The notes beneath the pieces were generated by a model. That model was given only the letters and a program-made list of their open reading frames with translations, ran no database searches and was not told the DNA's origin. Below are positions 1 through 5,791 of a stretch of 5,791 nt of DNA, in pieces. Source of the stretch: Bryobacterales bacterium (GTDB lineage Bacteria; Acidobacteriota; Terriglobia; Bryobacterales; Bryobacteraceae); the NCBI GenBank assembly GCA_025462985.1, contig JAOAPP010000024.1:1-5791 (forward strand). The letters are read 5' to 3'. The position numbers and the translations under genes were made by a program. The number at the start of each line of letters is the position of its first letter. The stretch's first letter is position 1.

Positions 1-593
1 CGCCGGCCGACGCGGACTTTGATCCTGAAGTTAGGGGATACAAGTACGATGCTGAAAAAGCCAAAACTCTTCTGAAGGCTGCCGGCTACCCTGACGGTTT
101 CACTCTTAACATTGCGGTGCAGGAGTCACAGTCGAACATTATTCAAGCAGTCGCCGGGATGTGGGCGGGAATCGGAGTTACATTGAACATCCATCAGATG
201 GAGACCGGCGTGTTCGCGCAGACGATATTCGGTGATCAGCAGCAGAAGGCAGCAGCGGGCATTCAGTGCGTGTTCGCCTCCTGGACCTCTCCGAACCTGG
301 ATCCCGAGTCGCAGCTCGGGCCGCTATACAGAACCCAGAGCTGGTCGCCCGCCGCGGCAAACCTGGGTTTCTACGGTAATGAGAAGGTCGATCGGTTGCT
401 GGACCAAGCCGCAGCGGAACTCGACGCCGGGAAGCGCAGGAGATTGTATTCCGAGGCGCAGCAGATTATCTCCGATGACGCGCCGCACGTCTTGCTTTAC
501 TACGCTCGAGATCTTGCCGCGCAGCGAGTGCGTTTGAAAGACTTCTGGCTGTTCCCTGGCGGACAAGTCGAACTGGCGTCGAGCATCCAGTGA
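1..593 (+). CDS. ABC transporter substrate-binding protein, family 5 (3' part only)
   Basis: This is the C-terminal part (about 196 residues) of a periplasmic solute-binding protein of the SBP_bac_5 (DppA/OppA/NikA-like) family, which captures peptides, nickel complexes or small glycosides and delivers them to a DppBC-type permease. The frame is open from base 3 to the TGA at 591-593, so the gene starts left of the window; the GTG at 117 is an internal valine. Seen in the sequence: the family hallmark YKYDAEKAKTLLKAAGYPDG, matching the usual Y-x-D-P-x-K-A-x-x-L-L-x-x-A-G-Y, then a WTSPNLDPESQL segment, then VDRLLDQAAAELDAGKRRRLYSEAQ followed by an IISDDAPHVLLYY stretch, which corresponds to the conserved vD-ll-xA-xxxD-xxR-xxly-xxQ-xii-xdaP region near the C-terminus. 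Its stop overlaps the permease start by 4 bp. The substrate cannot be read from this fragment; a signal peptide or lipobox would lie outside the window. The family call is firm, the ligand unknown. Confidence 0.93.
   Translation, partial: PADADFDPEVRGYKYDAEKAKTLLKAAGYPDGFTLNIAVQESQSNIIQAVAGMWAGIGVTLNIHQMETGVFAQTIFGDQQQKAAAGIQCVFASWTSPNLDPESQLGPLYRTQSWSPAAANLGFYGNEKVDRLLDQAAAELDAGKRRRLYSEAQQIISDDAPHVLLYYARDLAAQRVRLKDFWLFPGGQVELASSIQ
590..593 (+). other. GTGA stop/start overlap (translational coupling)
   Basis: The four bases GTGA hold both the TGA stop of the binding-protein gene (591-593) and the GTG start of the first permease (590-592). No strong purine-rich ribosome site lies in the 15 bases before it, so re-initiation by the terminating ribosome is the likely way the permease is translated. 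The coupling is inferred; the overlap is directly seen. Confidence 0.75.
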
Positions 594-1516
594 ACCAATA
601 CCTGAAACGCAGGTTGGTCACACTTCCCGTCGTTCTCCTGATCGCCTCGTTTCTGATCTTTTCGGCAGTTCGTTTTCTGCCCGGGGATCCGGCGCGAATC
701 ATGGCGGGCATGCAAGCGGACCAAAGCACCGTGGAAGCCGTTCGTGTTCGTCTCGGATTGGACAGACCGTTTGTCGAGCAGTATGCGCTGTTTCTCAAGA
801 ACGCGGTTCGGGGCAATTTCGGTATCTCAATCCGGTCCGGCAAACCTGTTCGAGAAGAGATCGCGGACCGATTTCCATACACGCTGGCGTTGGCGAGCAC
901 CAGCTACTGCTTCGCCATCCTACTGGGCCTCACCGCCGGCCTGATCGCGGCGGGTTCCCAGGGCAGTTATGTGGATCATTTCGTCATTTCATCAGCGGTC
1001 GCGGCAGGTTCGATTCCAAACTACTGGCTGGCGCTAATGGCCATGACATTCTTTTGCGTTCACCTGGGGTGGCTGCCGCTAATCGGCGCGGAGAGCTGGC
1101 GCAGCTACCTGCTTCCTTCTCTGACACTGGGTCTCATGCCGGCAGCCGTGATCGCACGGATGACACGTGCGAGCATGCTGGAAGTCCTGCACCAGGACTA
1201 TATTCGAACGGCTCGCGCAAAGGGCCTGAGCAATACGAAGGTATACCTCAAGCACGCTCTCAAGAATGCGCTGGTCCCCATCGTCACGATTATTGGAATG
1301 AACTTCGCAGGTCTGCTGGGCGGGGCCGTTATCACGGAGGCGGTGTTCAGTTGGCCAGGCATCGGCAGGCTCATCGTGGACGCGGTCCGGTTTCGCGACT
1401 ACGCCACTATTCAGGGGGTGACGCTTCTCACGGTCTTTATCGTTATCTCTATGAACTTGCTGGTGGACGTGCTGATCACGATCATCAATCCCCGCATCCG
1501 GATCGACTGGGCCTGA
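590..1516 (+). CDS. ABC transporter permease, DppB/OppB type
   Basis: This is a 308-residue inner-membrane permease, one half of the channel of a peptide/nickel-class ABC importer; the length is normal for DppB. The GTG start at 590 gives the typical N-terminus: a basic YLKRRL patch, a hydrophobic helix (about 9-28) and the family motif RFLPGDPA (28-35). Further hydrophobic segments lie near 98-121, 131-158, 174-190, 229-251 and 276-300. The cytoplasmic EAA-type coupling loop, which docks on the ATPase, is at about 206-226 (RTARAKG then KHALKNAL). The family signatures VFSWPGIGRLIVDAV (252-266), RDYATIQG (269-276) and NPRIRI at the C-terminus are all present. The start overlaps the stop of the binding-protein gene as GTGA and no clear Shine-Dalgarno sequence precedes it, so translational coupling is likely. 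The name dppB would imply a dipeptide substrate that the sequence does not prove, so I give no symbol. Confidence 0.95.
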   Translation: MNQYLKRRLVTLPVVLLIASFLIFSAVRFLPGDPARIMAGMQADQSTVEAVRVRLGLDRPFVEQYALFLKNAVRGNFGISIRSGKPVREEIADRFPYTLALASTSYCFAILLGLTAGLIAAGSQGSYVDHFVISSAVAAGSIPNYWLALMAMTFFCVHLGWLPLIGAESWRSYLLPSLTLGLMPAAVIARMTRASMLEVLHQDYIRTARAKGLSNTKVYLKHALKNALVPIVTIIGMNFAGLLGGAVITEAVFSWPGIGRLIVDAVRFRDYATIQGVTLLTVFIVISMNLLVDVLITIINPRIRIDWA

Positions 1517-1518
1517 TG
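1514..1518 (+). other. TGATG stop/start overlap (translational coupling)
   Basis: The TGA stop of the first permease (1514-1516) shares its A with the ATG of the second permease (1516-1518). This keeps the two channel subunits in step, as expected for proteins that form a heterodimer. The overlap fixes the start of the second permease better than any ribosome site nearby. Confidence 0.75.
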
Positions 1519-2334
1519 ACGAGTCCGTGGAAGCACAAGAACCTCACGGCAGGTACCGTCATCATTGCGGCCATTGTGCTAGTGGCGGCGAGCGCGCCCC
1601 TACTAGCCCCCTACGACCCGTACTTCCAAAACCTTTCGATCACCTTCCAGGCCCCGTCGTCCCTTCATCTCTTAGGCACGGATCAATACGGGCGTGACGT
1701 TCTTTCGCGTATTCTCTATGGAACCCGTCTGTCCCTGCTCGAGATTCTTGTTGGGGTAGGACTTGCGCTCTTGCTCGGCCTTCCGTGTGGGCTGGTGTCC
1801 GGGTATTTCGGAGGGACGGTGGACAGGGCAGTCAGCTGGACGCTCGACGTTCTCTATGCCTTTCCCGGCATTGTTCTGACATTGCTCATCGTCGCCATCC
1901 TAGGACCAAGTCTGATTAATACTCTCGTGGCGATCGCTATTTTCTCCGTTCCTGTTTATGCCAGGCTGACTCGCAACCTGACCCTCTCTCTGAAACAGAT
2001 GGATTTCATCGAAGCGGCCCGCGCTCTCGGAGCCGGCAACGCAAGGATCCTGCTGCGCCACGTGCTGCCGAACGCACTCGTGCCAATCCTTATTCAAGCG
2101 ACTCTGAGCGCCGGCGAGGTGGTATTGACGGCATCCGGACTGAGTTTTTTGGGACTCGGAGCACAGCCACCACTTGCCGAATGGGGCGCAATGATGGGAG
2201 AAGGACGGAATTTTCTGGGTGTTGCAACCTATTTGTCCCTGTTTCCCGGAGCCATCATCACGGTCACAGCTCTCGGCTTCAACGTACTTGGCGACGGTCT
2301 TCGCGACAGACTCGATCCGAAACTGCGCGGGTGA
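1516..2334 (+). CDS. ABC transporter permease, DppC/OppC type
   Basis: This is the second permease subunit of the importer, 272 residues, slightly short of the common 280-300 for DppC but complete. The chosen ATG at 1516 uses the last base of the upstream TGA (TGATG). The frame is open much further upstream (to 1054), but that stretch lies inside the DppB-type gene in another frame and shows no permease homology. Seen: an N-terminal helix (about 12-32) ending in the family's LLAPYDP, the signature HLLGTDQYGRDVLSRILYG (51-69), a helix at about 74-97, the EAA coupling motif with EAARALGAG (166-174) followed by LPNAL (184-188), LSFLGLGAQPP (209-219) with EWG, and the C-terminal FNVLGDGLRDRLDP (255-268). 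It heterodimerises with the preceding permease. No ATPase gene follows: the next gene is convergent, 6 bp away. Substrate class is peptide, nickel or oligosaccharide by family; the exact ligand is unknown. Confidence 0.95.
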   Translation: MTSPWKHKNLTAGTVIIAAIVLVAASAPLLAPYDPYFQNLSITFQAPSSLHLLGTDQYGRDVLSRILYGTRLSLLEILVGVGLALLLGLPCGLVSGYFGGTVDRAVSWTLDVLYAFPGIVLTLLIVAILGPSLINTLVAIAIFSVPVYARLTRNLTLSLKQMDFIEAARALGAGNARILLRHVLPNALVPILIQATLSAGEVVLTASGLSFLGLGAQPPLAEWGAMMGEGRNFLGVATYLSLFPGAIITVTALGFNVLGDGLRDRLDPKLRG

Positions 2335-2340
2335 TCCGTC

Positions 2341-3492
2341 TTAGACTTTGAGAAACCAGCCCTTACGATACATGCCGTACGCGATCCCAAACATCAGCAG
2401 AACGTAGCTCAGCGCGTACAGCAAGGAGGCATCGGCCGGGGCGGCCCAGGAGGCGTATGCGGTTCGATAGATCCACGCCTGCAATGAGCCAACTCCTACT
2501 CGGATCATTCCCAGGGTCTCTGCAAGCAGCTCCGAAACCATGTAGATAGCGATCGCGTTCATCCCTATAATGCTGAAAGGCTTAGTGAATCGCCTGTACC
2601 CTTCTCCGTCGATCACCCACAGCGCGCCCGCGAAGACAGTGAAATCCAGACCGGCCATCCACAGACAGAAGGACACGCTCCAAAGCTTTTTATTGATGGG
2701 CAGCCACTGGTTGCAGATCAAGGCGGCAACTAAGAGCAGCCCCCCGATCACGAACAGCCAGGAGCTGCGGGCTGCAATGTCGCGCCGCCATTGCAGAATT
2801 CGCGCCGCAAGAATTCCGAACAATACCGTCGCTATTGAGGGAAGGGTGCTCACGATCCCTTCCGGGTCCCAGGATTTCGTCTCGGAATAGTTATGCCTCC
2901 CAAGAACCAACCGGTCAATGTAGTGAGCAAAATTCCCCTGTACGTCGAGATGCCCGGTCCCGAAACCGGGAACGGGCACGAGTTTCATCAGCATCCAGTA
3001 GCCGGTCAGTAGGCCTAGAAGCCATAAGATCTGACCGCGTAGGGACGAGGTGAGATAAATCAACGATGCGACGAGATAGCAGATGGCAATACGTTGCAGG
3101 ACGCCCAGCAGGCGCATGGTGCCAAACTGAAAGGTCGGGTAAAGATAAACCAACAGCCCGAGACAGTAGAGAATCGCGGCTCGCCGGAACGTTTGCGCGA
3201 TGATGGTCGACCGCGACACACCGGCCGCCAACCTCTTGGAGAGGGACAAGGCAATGGAGACGCCGACGATCCACAGAAACGAAGGGAAGACAGTGTCGGT
3301 GAGCGTCCAGCCGTTCCATTCCGAATGTTCCAGCTGCGGATACGAACCGGGACCACCGCCATTGTTTACCAGCACCATGAGCGCCATGGTGGCTCCGCGA
3401 AATACGTCAAGTGAAAGCAGCCGTCCCGGCTTCTTCGGCTGCAGATCAGAATCGCCTTCCGATTCGGGAACCACGGGCAGTAGCGCAGACAT
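2341..3492 (-). CDS. HGSNAT/NagX-like multi-pass membrane acyltransferase (DUF5009, COG4299)
   Basis: This is a 383-residue polytopic inner-membrane protein of the heparan-alpha-glucosaminide N-acetyltransferase family. The human lysosomal member passes an acetyl group from cytosolic acetyl-CoA to a glucosamine end across the membrane; bacterial members (including NagX of amino-sugar operons) are mostly untested. Seen: RLLSLDVFRGATMALMVLVN (24-43), the loop histidine and motif EHSEWNGWTLTD (55-66), with His56 matching the family's H-x-x-WNG histidine, VFPSFLWIVGVSI (68-80), RLLGVLQRIAICY (127-139), WDPEG (208-212), INKKLW (266-271), GMNAIAIY (310-317) and a basic C-terminal RKGWFLKV. Around ten hydrophobic segments are visible. 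Length and motif order fit a complete family member. The ATG at 3492 is 17 bp after the hydrolase stop, with only a weak AAAGA upstream; a GTG at codon 7 has no better ribosome site. Last gene of the minus-strand operon. The family is confident; the acceptor sugar is not known. Confidence 0.9.
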   Translation of the reverse strand: MSALLPVVPESEGDSDLQPKKPGRLLSLDVFRGATMALMVLVNNGGGPGSYPQLEHSEWNGWTLTDTVFPSFLWIVGVSIALSLSKRLAAGVSRSTIIAQTFRRAAILYCLGLLVYLYPTFQFGTMRLLGVLQRIAICYLVASLIYLTSSLRGQILWLLGLLTGYWMLMKLVPVPGFGTGHLDVQGNFAHYIDRLVLGRHNYSETKSWDPEGIVSTLPSIATVLFGILAARILQWRRDIAARSSWLFVIGGLLLVAALICNQWLPINKKLWSVSFCLWMAGLDFTVFAGALWVIDGEGYRRFTKPFSIIGMNAIAIYMVSELLAETLGMIRVGVGSLQAWIYRTAYASWAAPADASLLYALSYVLLMFGIAYGMYRKGWFLKV

Positions 3493-3509
3493 GTCTTTGC
3501 GCCAGAATA

Positions 3510-4148
3510 TCAGTCCAAAAGGTTCAGGAACAACTCTGCAACTTCCTCGGCAGGGAAGCTTCCACCTCTCAAATCGTGTCCCGCCCCCTCTAATCGCTTC
3601 ACCAGTGTACGAGCCGGAATTAGTTCGATTGCTTCCTGTATCTCTTCAACAGAACCGAACGGATCTCTCGTTCCGTGAACAAACAAAGCGGGCGAGCGAA
3701 GGCTGCCGAAGTGGCCGGTTCGCAGCTGGTGCGGCTTAGCCGGAGGATGAAGCGGGTAGGACAGCAGAAGGAGGCCCTTCACAAGACGAGGCTGTTCGGA
3801 AGCGAGCATACTGGCTTGACGGCCGCCATACGAGTGCCCGCCCAGGAACATCGGGGCGTCGAACAGTTGCCTCATGGCAGCAACAGCGACCCGCAACCCC
3901 TCGCGATCGGTGGCAGCCTGAGCGGGAAAGGGCGGACCCGTGCGCCTTCGTTGTCGAAAGGGCAGATCGCACCGTAGTACCGCAAAATCGCGGACCGCAA
4001 GTGCGCCTGCCATTCTCCTGAGCAGCGGGCTATCGCAGTTCGCTCCCGCGCCATGGGTCAATACCAGTCCGGCACGGGCGCTGCCTTCCGGACGGTGAAG
4101 ATGTCCCACCACCCCATCCTCTAAAAAAGGAACCGTTTGCAAGCTCAT
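3510..4148 (-). CDS. Small alpha/beta hydrolase, KANL3/Tex30-like
   Basis: This is a 212-residue alpha/beta-hydrolase with no signal peptide, so probably cytoplasmic. Its motif order matches the KANL3/Tex30-like (dienelactone-hydrolase-related) family: an oxyanion loop THGAGANCDSPLL (31-43), RCDLPFRQRRRTGPP (59-73), the nucleophile elbow GGHSYGGRQAS with Ser106, LLSYPLHPPAKPHQLRT (128-144), HGTRDPFG with the acid Asp162, and EGAGHDL with His191. The Ser-Asp-His triad is intact, so an active ester, thioester or amide hydrolase is likely, but substrates in this family are poorly known. The ATG at 4148 is 2 bp beyond the receptor gene's TAG, which points to translational coupling. A GTG at codon 13 (4110-4112) has a better-placed GAGG (4118-4121) and is an alternative start giving 200 residues. 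I keep the ATG because residues 1-18 supply the first strand usually seen in this fold. The next gene follows after 17 bp. Confidence 0.88.
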   Translation of the reverse strand: MSLQTVPFLEDGVVGHLHRPEGSARAGLVLTHGAGANCDSPLLRRMAGALAVRDFAVLRCDLPFRQRRRTGPPFPAQAATDREGLRVAVAAMRQLFDAPMFLGGHSYGGRQASMLASEQPRLVKGLLLLSYPLHPPAKPHQLRTGHFGSLRSPALFVHGTRDPFGSVEEIQEAIELIPARTLVKRLEGAGHDLRGGSFPAEEVAELFLNLLD

Positions 4149-4153
4149 GCCTA
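4146..4153 (-). other. Receptor stop / hydrolase start junction, 2-bp gap
   Basis: Read on the minus strand, this is TAG, two bases (GC), then ATG. The receptor stop and the hydrolase start are therefore almost in contact, with only a weak AGG just before the ATG. It supports one transcript and coupled translation of an outer-membrane protein and a probably cytoplasmic enzyme. Confidence 0.65.
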
Positions 4154-5791
4154 GAAATGAAAACGGTATCGGACTTCAGCGTAGATCTGACGGGGGTTGA
4201 TGTAGTGCGTGCCGCCAAACGTGTTGCTGGTGTCCATGAGATATCTGCTGTTCCCGATATTGACGGCGTTCGCGGAAACTGTCCACTTCTCGCCGAACCG
4301 CTTACCAACGGAAAGATCGAAAGTGGAATGAGGCGGAAGATGAGCCGGGCCGTTTCCGTCGAGAAACCCGGAGCCAAACTGGTAGGCCGGAGTCGCCCAC
4401 ATCCCGTGCGGCAAACGAAGCGAAAGTACCGCGCTTGCCGTATTCCGCTGATCGTGATCGAGCAAAAAGCTGTCCCCGGGGGAAAAATCCAGGAGTCCGC
4501 CAGTGACAGGGCTGATCCCTCTGGCGATCTGGTTCGAATAAACCATCCGCAGTTGTGCCCGCCCCATCAGCCAGGGACTGCGAACCGACACCTCCGTTCC
4601 ATCGATGATTGCACCTAAATCGGTCAACGGGACAAAGATACCGGAATTTCCGATCACATCATGATCCAGGAAATTCCGGGCACTGGTGTGGAAATTGTCC
4701 GCTTCGAGCGCCCACCCTGCTAGCGGAATCGTGAGTCCGAAGTCGTGCTGAATATCGTGCTCACCGTGGAGCGGAACGAAATCGTATCCTTGGCCGGCCG
4801 CAAATTGAAGTGCCGGGCCAGCGATGCTAGCGAGAGGCGGCGGCTGATAGTAGTAGGCGTAGTAGCCTCTGATGGTCCAGTTCAGGCGGGGAATACGGAT
4901 GGCAGCGCCGATCCGGGGATCGACTGAACCTTCAGCAATCAAGCCGGTATAGCGCGTCGCGCGAAGCCCCAGATCCAGCGTCAACCACGAGGCCGGCTTG
5001 TACTGGTCTTCGGCAAACGCCGCGGTCGAGTTGGCCCACTGGCGCAACCTTTGATTGAGAACCTGTCCGCCTGGATTGTCTGCCAGGCCGAAAAACGTGT
5101 CGTCCCGTTGTCCCCAGGACTCCACTCCGAACGCTGCCGCGTGCCGCGCCTTGCGCACCTGCAGCACGGACCGCCCCCCTATATAGGACGACCGGACGTT
5201 GTCGTTCAAAATGTACGGGGTATCGTTTGGACCACCAACGAAATGCGCGTTGTTGAAATGGTAGTAGGGAGTTAATGAAAACAGCACGTTTTCGGAGAAC
5301 GTGTGGTTCCAACTGAAACCGACCAACGTATCGCGTTCGAGATCCAAATCTCTGATGCCCGCTGCCTGCTGCTCCGGCGTGTTGGGAATTTGATAGTGAT
5401 CCGATCGGGCCGACACAATCCACCGGAACTGATCTCTCGAACTTGGATTGTACAGAAGGGAAAGGAACCCTCCGAAGCCGCTTTCCTGGTCATGGATCAG
5501 CTCGGCTACGGGAGTTTCTAACCCCAGTTGTGAACGATTGCCGTTGGCGCTTGCATAATAGGCAAACTTGTCTGTGTGCCCTCCTATATTGAATTGGTCG
5601 TCCGTGGAATAGAAATTGCCAGCGGACGCCACGACCTCCGCTTCGTTGTTTCTGTCGAAGCCCGAAGGCGTAACCACGTTGAAGAAGCCATAGGTCCGGT
5701 CTCCGTACTGGCTTGAGTACCCCCCGCGTTCGGTCTGCAGTTCGGCGACGTCCTTTGGATTAATCAGGGGCGCCACGTTGGCCGCAATGTT
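4151..5791 (-). CDS. TonB-dependent outer-membrane receptor (C-terminal part)
   Basis: These 546 residues are the end of the plug and nearly the whole beta-barrel of a TonB-dependent receptor, which imports scarce ligands (siderophores, cobalamin, glycans or peptides) using energy from TonB-ExbBD. The frame is open through the right edge, so the signal peptide, TonB box and most of the plug are outside; the GTG at 5774-5776 is an internal valine. Seen: the end of the plug at visible residues 14-40 (DVAELQTERGGYSSQYGDRT then FFNVV), followed by many alternating strands separated by long polar loops. The protein ends in AEVRYRFHF with the terminal phenylalanine expected of a barrel recognised by the BAM complex. 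YAYYYQPPP, PRIGAAIR and SVGKRFGEKWTVSANAVNIG are typical late-barrel segments. No frameshift is visible. It is the first visible gene of the minus-strand operon, 2 bp before the hydrolase. The ligand cannot be told from the sequence. Confidence 0.92.
   Translation of the reverse strand, partial: NIAANVAPLINPKDVAELQTERGGYSSQYGDRTYGFFNVVTPSGFDRNNEAEVVASAGNFYSTDDQFNIGGHTDKFAYYASANGNRSQLGLETPVAELIHDQESGFGGFLSLLYNPSSRDQFRWIVSARSDHYQIPNTPEQQAAGIRDLDLERDTLVGFSWNHTFSENVLFSLTPYYHFNNAHFVGGPNDTPYILNDNVRSSYIGGRSVLQVRKARHAAAFGVESWGQRDDTFFGLADNPGGQVLNQRLRQWANSTAAFAEDQYKPASWLTLDLGLRATRYTGLIAEGSVDPRIGAAIRIPRLNWTIRGYYAYYYQPPPLASIAGPALQFAAGQGYDFVPLHGEHDIQHDFGLTIPLAGWALEADNFHTSARNFLDHDVIGNSGIFVPLTDLGAIIDGTEVSVRSPWLMGRAQLRMVYSNQIARGISPVTGGLLDFSPGDSFLLDHDQRNTASAVLSLRLPHGMWATPAYQFGSGFLDGNGPAHLPPHSTFDLSVGKRFGEKWTVSANAVNIGNSRYLMDTSNTFGGTHYINPRQIYAEVRYRFHF

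Noticed and set aside
117..593. GTG at 117 as the start of a short 158-residue gene
   Set aside because: The same frame is open back to base 3 and encodes the conserved SBP_bac_5 segment just before it, so the GTG is an internal valine of a gene cut by the left edge.
466..900. 144-residue open frame on the minus strand across the binding protein/permease junction
   Set aside because: It lies antisense to two genes with clear family motifs; its Arg/Ser-rich translation has no recognisable domain. It is a shadow of GC-rich coding DNA.
1054..1515. N-terminal 154-residue extension of the second permease
   Set aside because: It runs inside the first permease gene in another frame, reads as low-complexity basic/polar sequence, and ends at a canonical DppC-type N-terminus at the TGATG overlap.
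2915..3319. 134-residue minus-strand open frame overlapping the acetyltransferase in another frame
   Set aside because: It is a same-strand frame shadow with Arg/Ser/His-rich sequence; the HGSNAT-like motifs continue unbroken in the chosen frame through this stretch, so there is no frameshift.
3200..3739. 179-residue plus-strand open frame spanning the acetyltransferase/hydrolase junction
   Set aside because: It is antisense to two well-supported genes, including the catalytic Asp and His of the hydrolase. Its composition is Ser/Pro/Arg-rich with no domain signal.
4157..4618. 153-residue plus-strand open frame opposite the end of the receptor gene
   Set aside because: The opposite strand encodes the conserved last barrel strands ending in phenylalanine; the plus-strand translation has no membrane or domain features.
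4932..5423. 163-residue minus-strand open frame inside the receptor gene
   Set aside because: It is out of frame with the continuous barrel coding frame, is Arg/Gly-rich and without motifs. The receptor frame has no break here that it could explain.

Overview
The window reads as an ordinary chromosomal segment of a Gram-negative, moderately GC-rich bacterium. It carries six protein-coding genes packed with almost no intergenic DNA, and two of them are cut by the window edges. A TonB-dependent outer-membrane receptor shows a diderm cell. The receptor style, together with a COG4299-type membrane acetyltransferase and a small KANL3/Tex30-like hydrolase, is compatible with Acidobacteriota (Solibacter/Bryobacter-like). 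That placement is an inference from gene flavour, not a demonstrated assignment.

Left half, plus strand (1-2334): the 3' end of a family-5 extracellular solute-binding protein gene, then two DppB/DppC-type ABC permease genes. The three are linked by stop/start overlaps (GTGA at 590-593, TGATG at 1514-1518). Together they form the binding protein and membrane channel of a peptide/nickel/oligosaccharide-class importer. The ATPase subunits (DppD/DppF type) do not follow; they must lie upstream of the window or elsewhere in the genome.

Right half, minus strand (5791-2341): a TonB-dependent receptor whose N-terminus lies beyond the right edge, then an alpha/beta hydrolase 2 bp downstream, then a multi-pass membrane acyltransferase of the heparan-alpha-glucosaminide N-acetyltransferase (HGSNAT/NagX, DUF5009) family 17 bp further on. 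The spacing suggests one transcript, with its promoter outside the window. The two operons converge with only 6 bp between their stop codons and no recognisable terminator between them.

Functionally the window is about envelope transport: an outer-membrane receptor with two accessory enzymes, facing an inner-membrane ABC importer. Whether the two operons share a substrate cannot be decided here. I found no RNA gene, mobile element, CRISPR array, notable repeat or frameshift, and no stretch of more than 300 bases without a gene. I see no clear sign of an undescribed system. The most interesting unit is the receptor-hydrolase-acetyltransferase operon.
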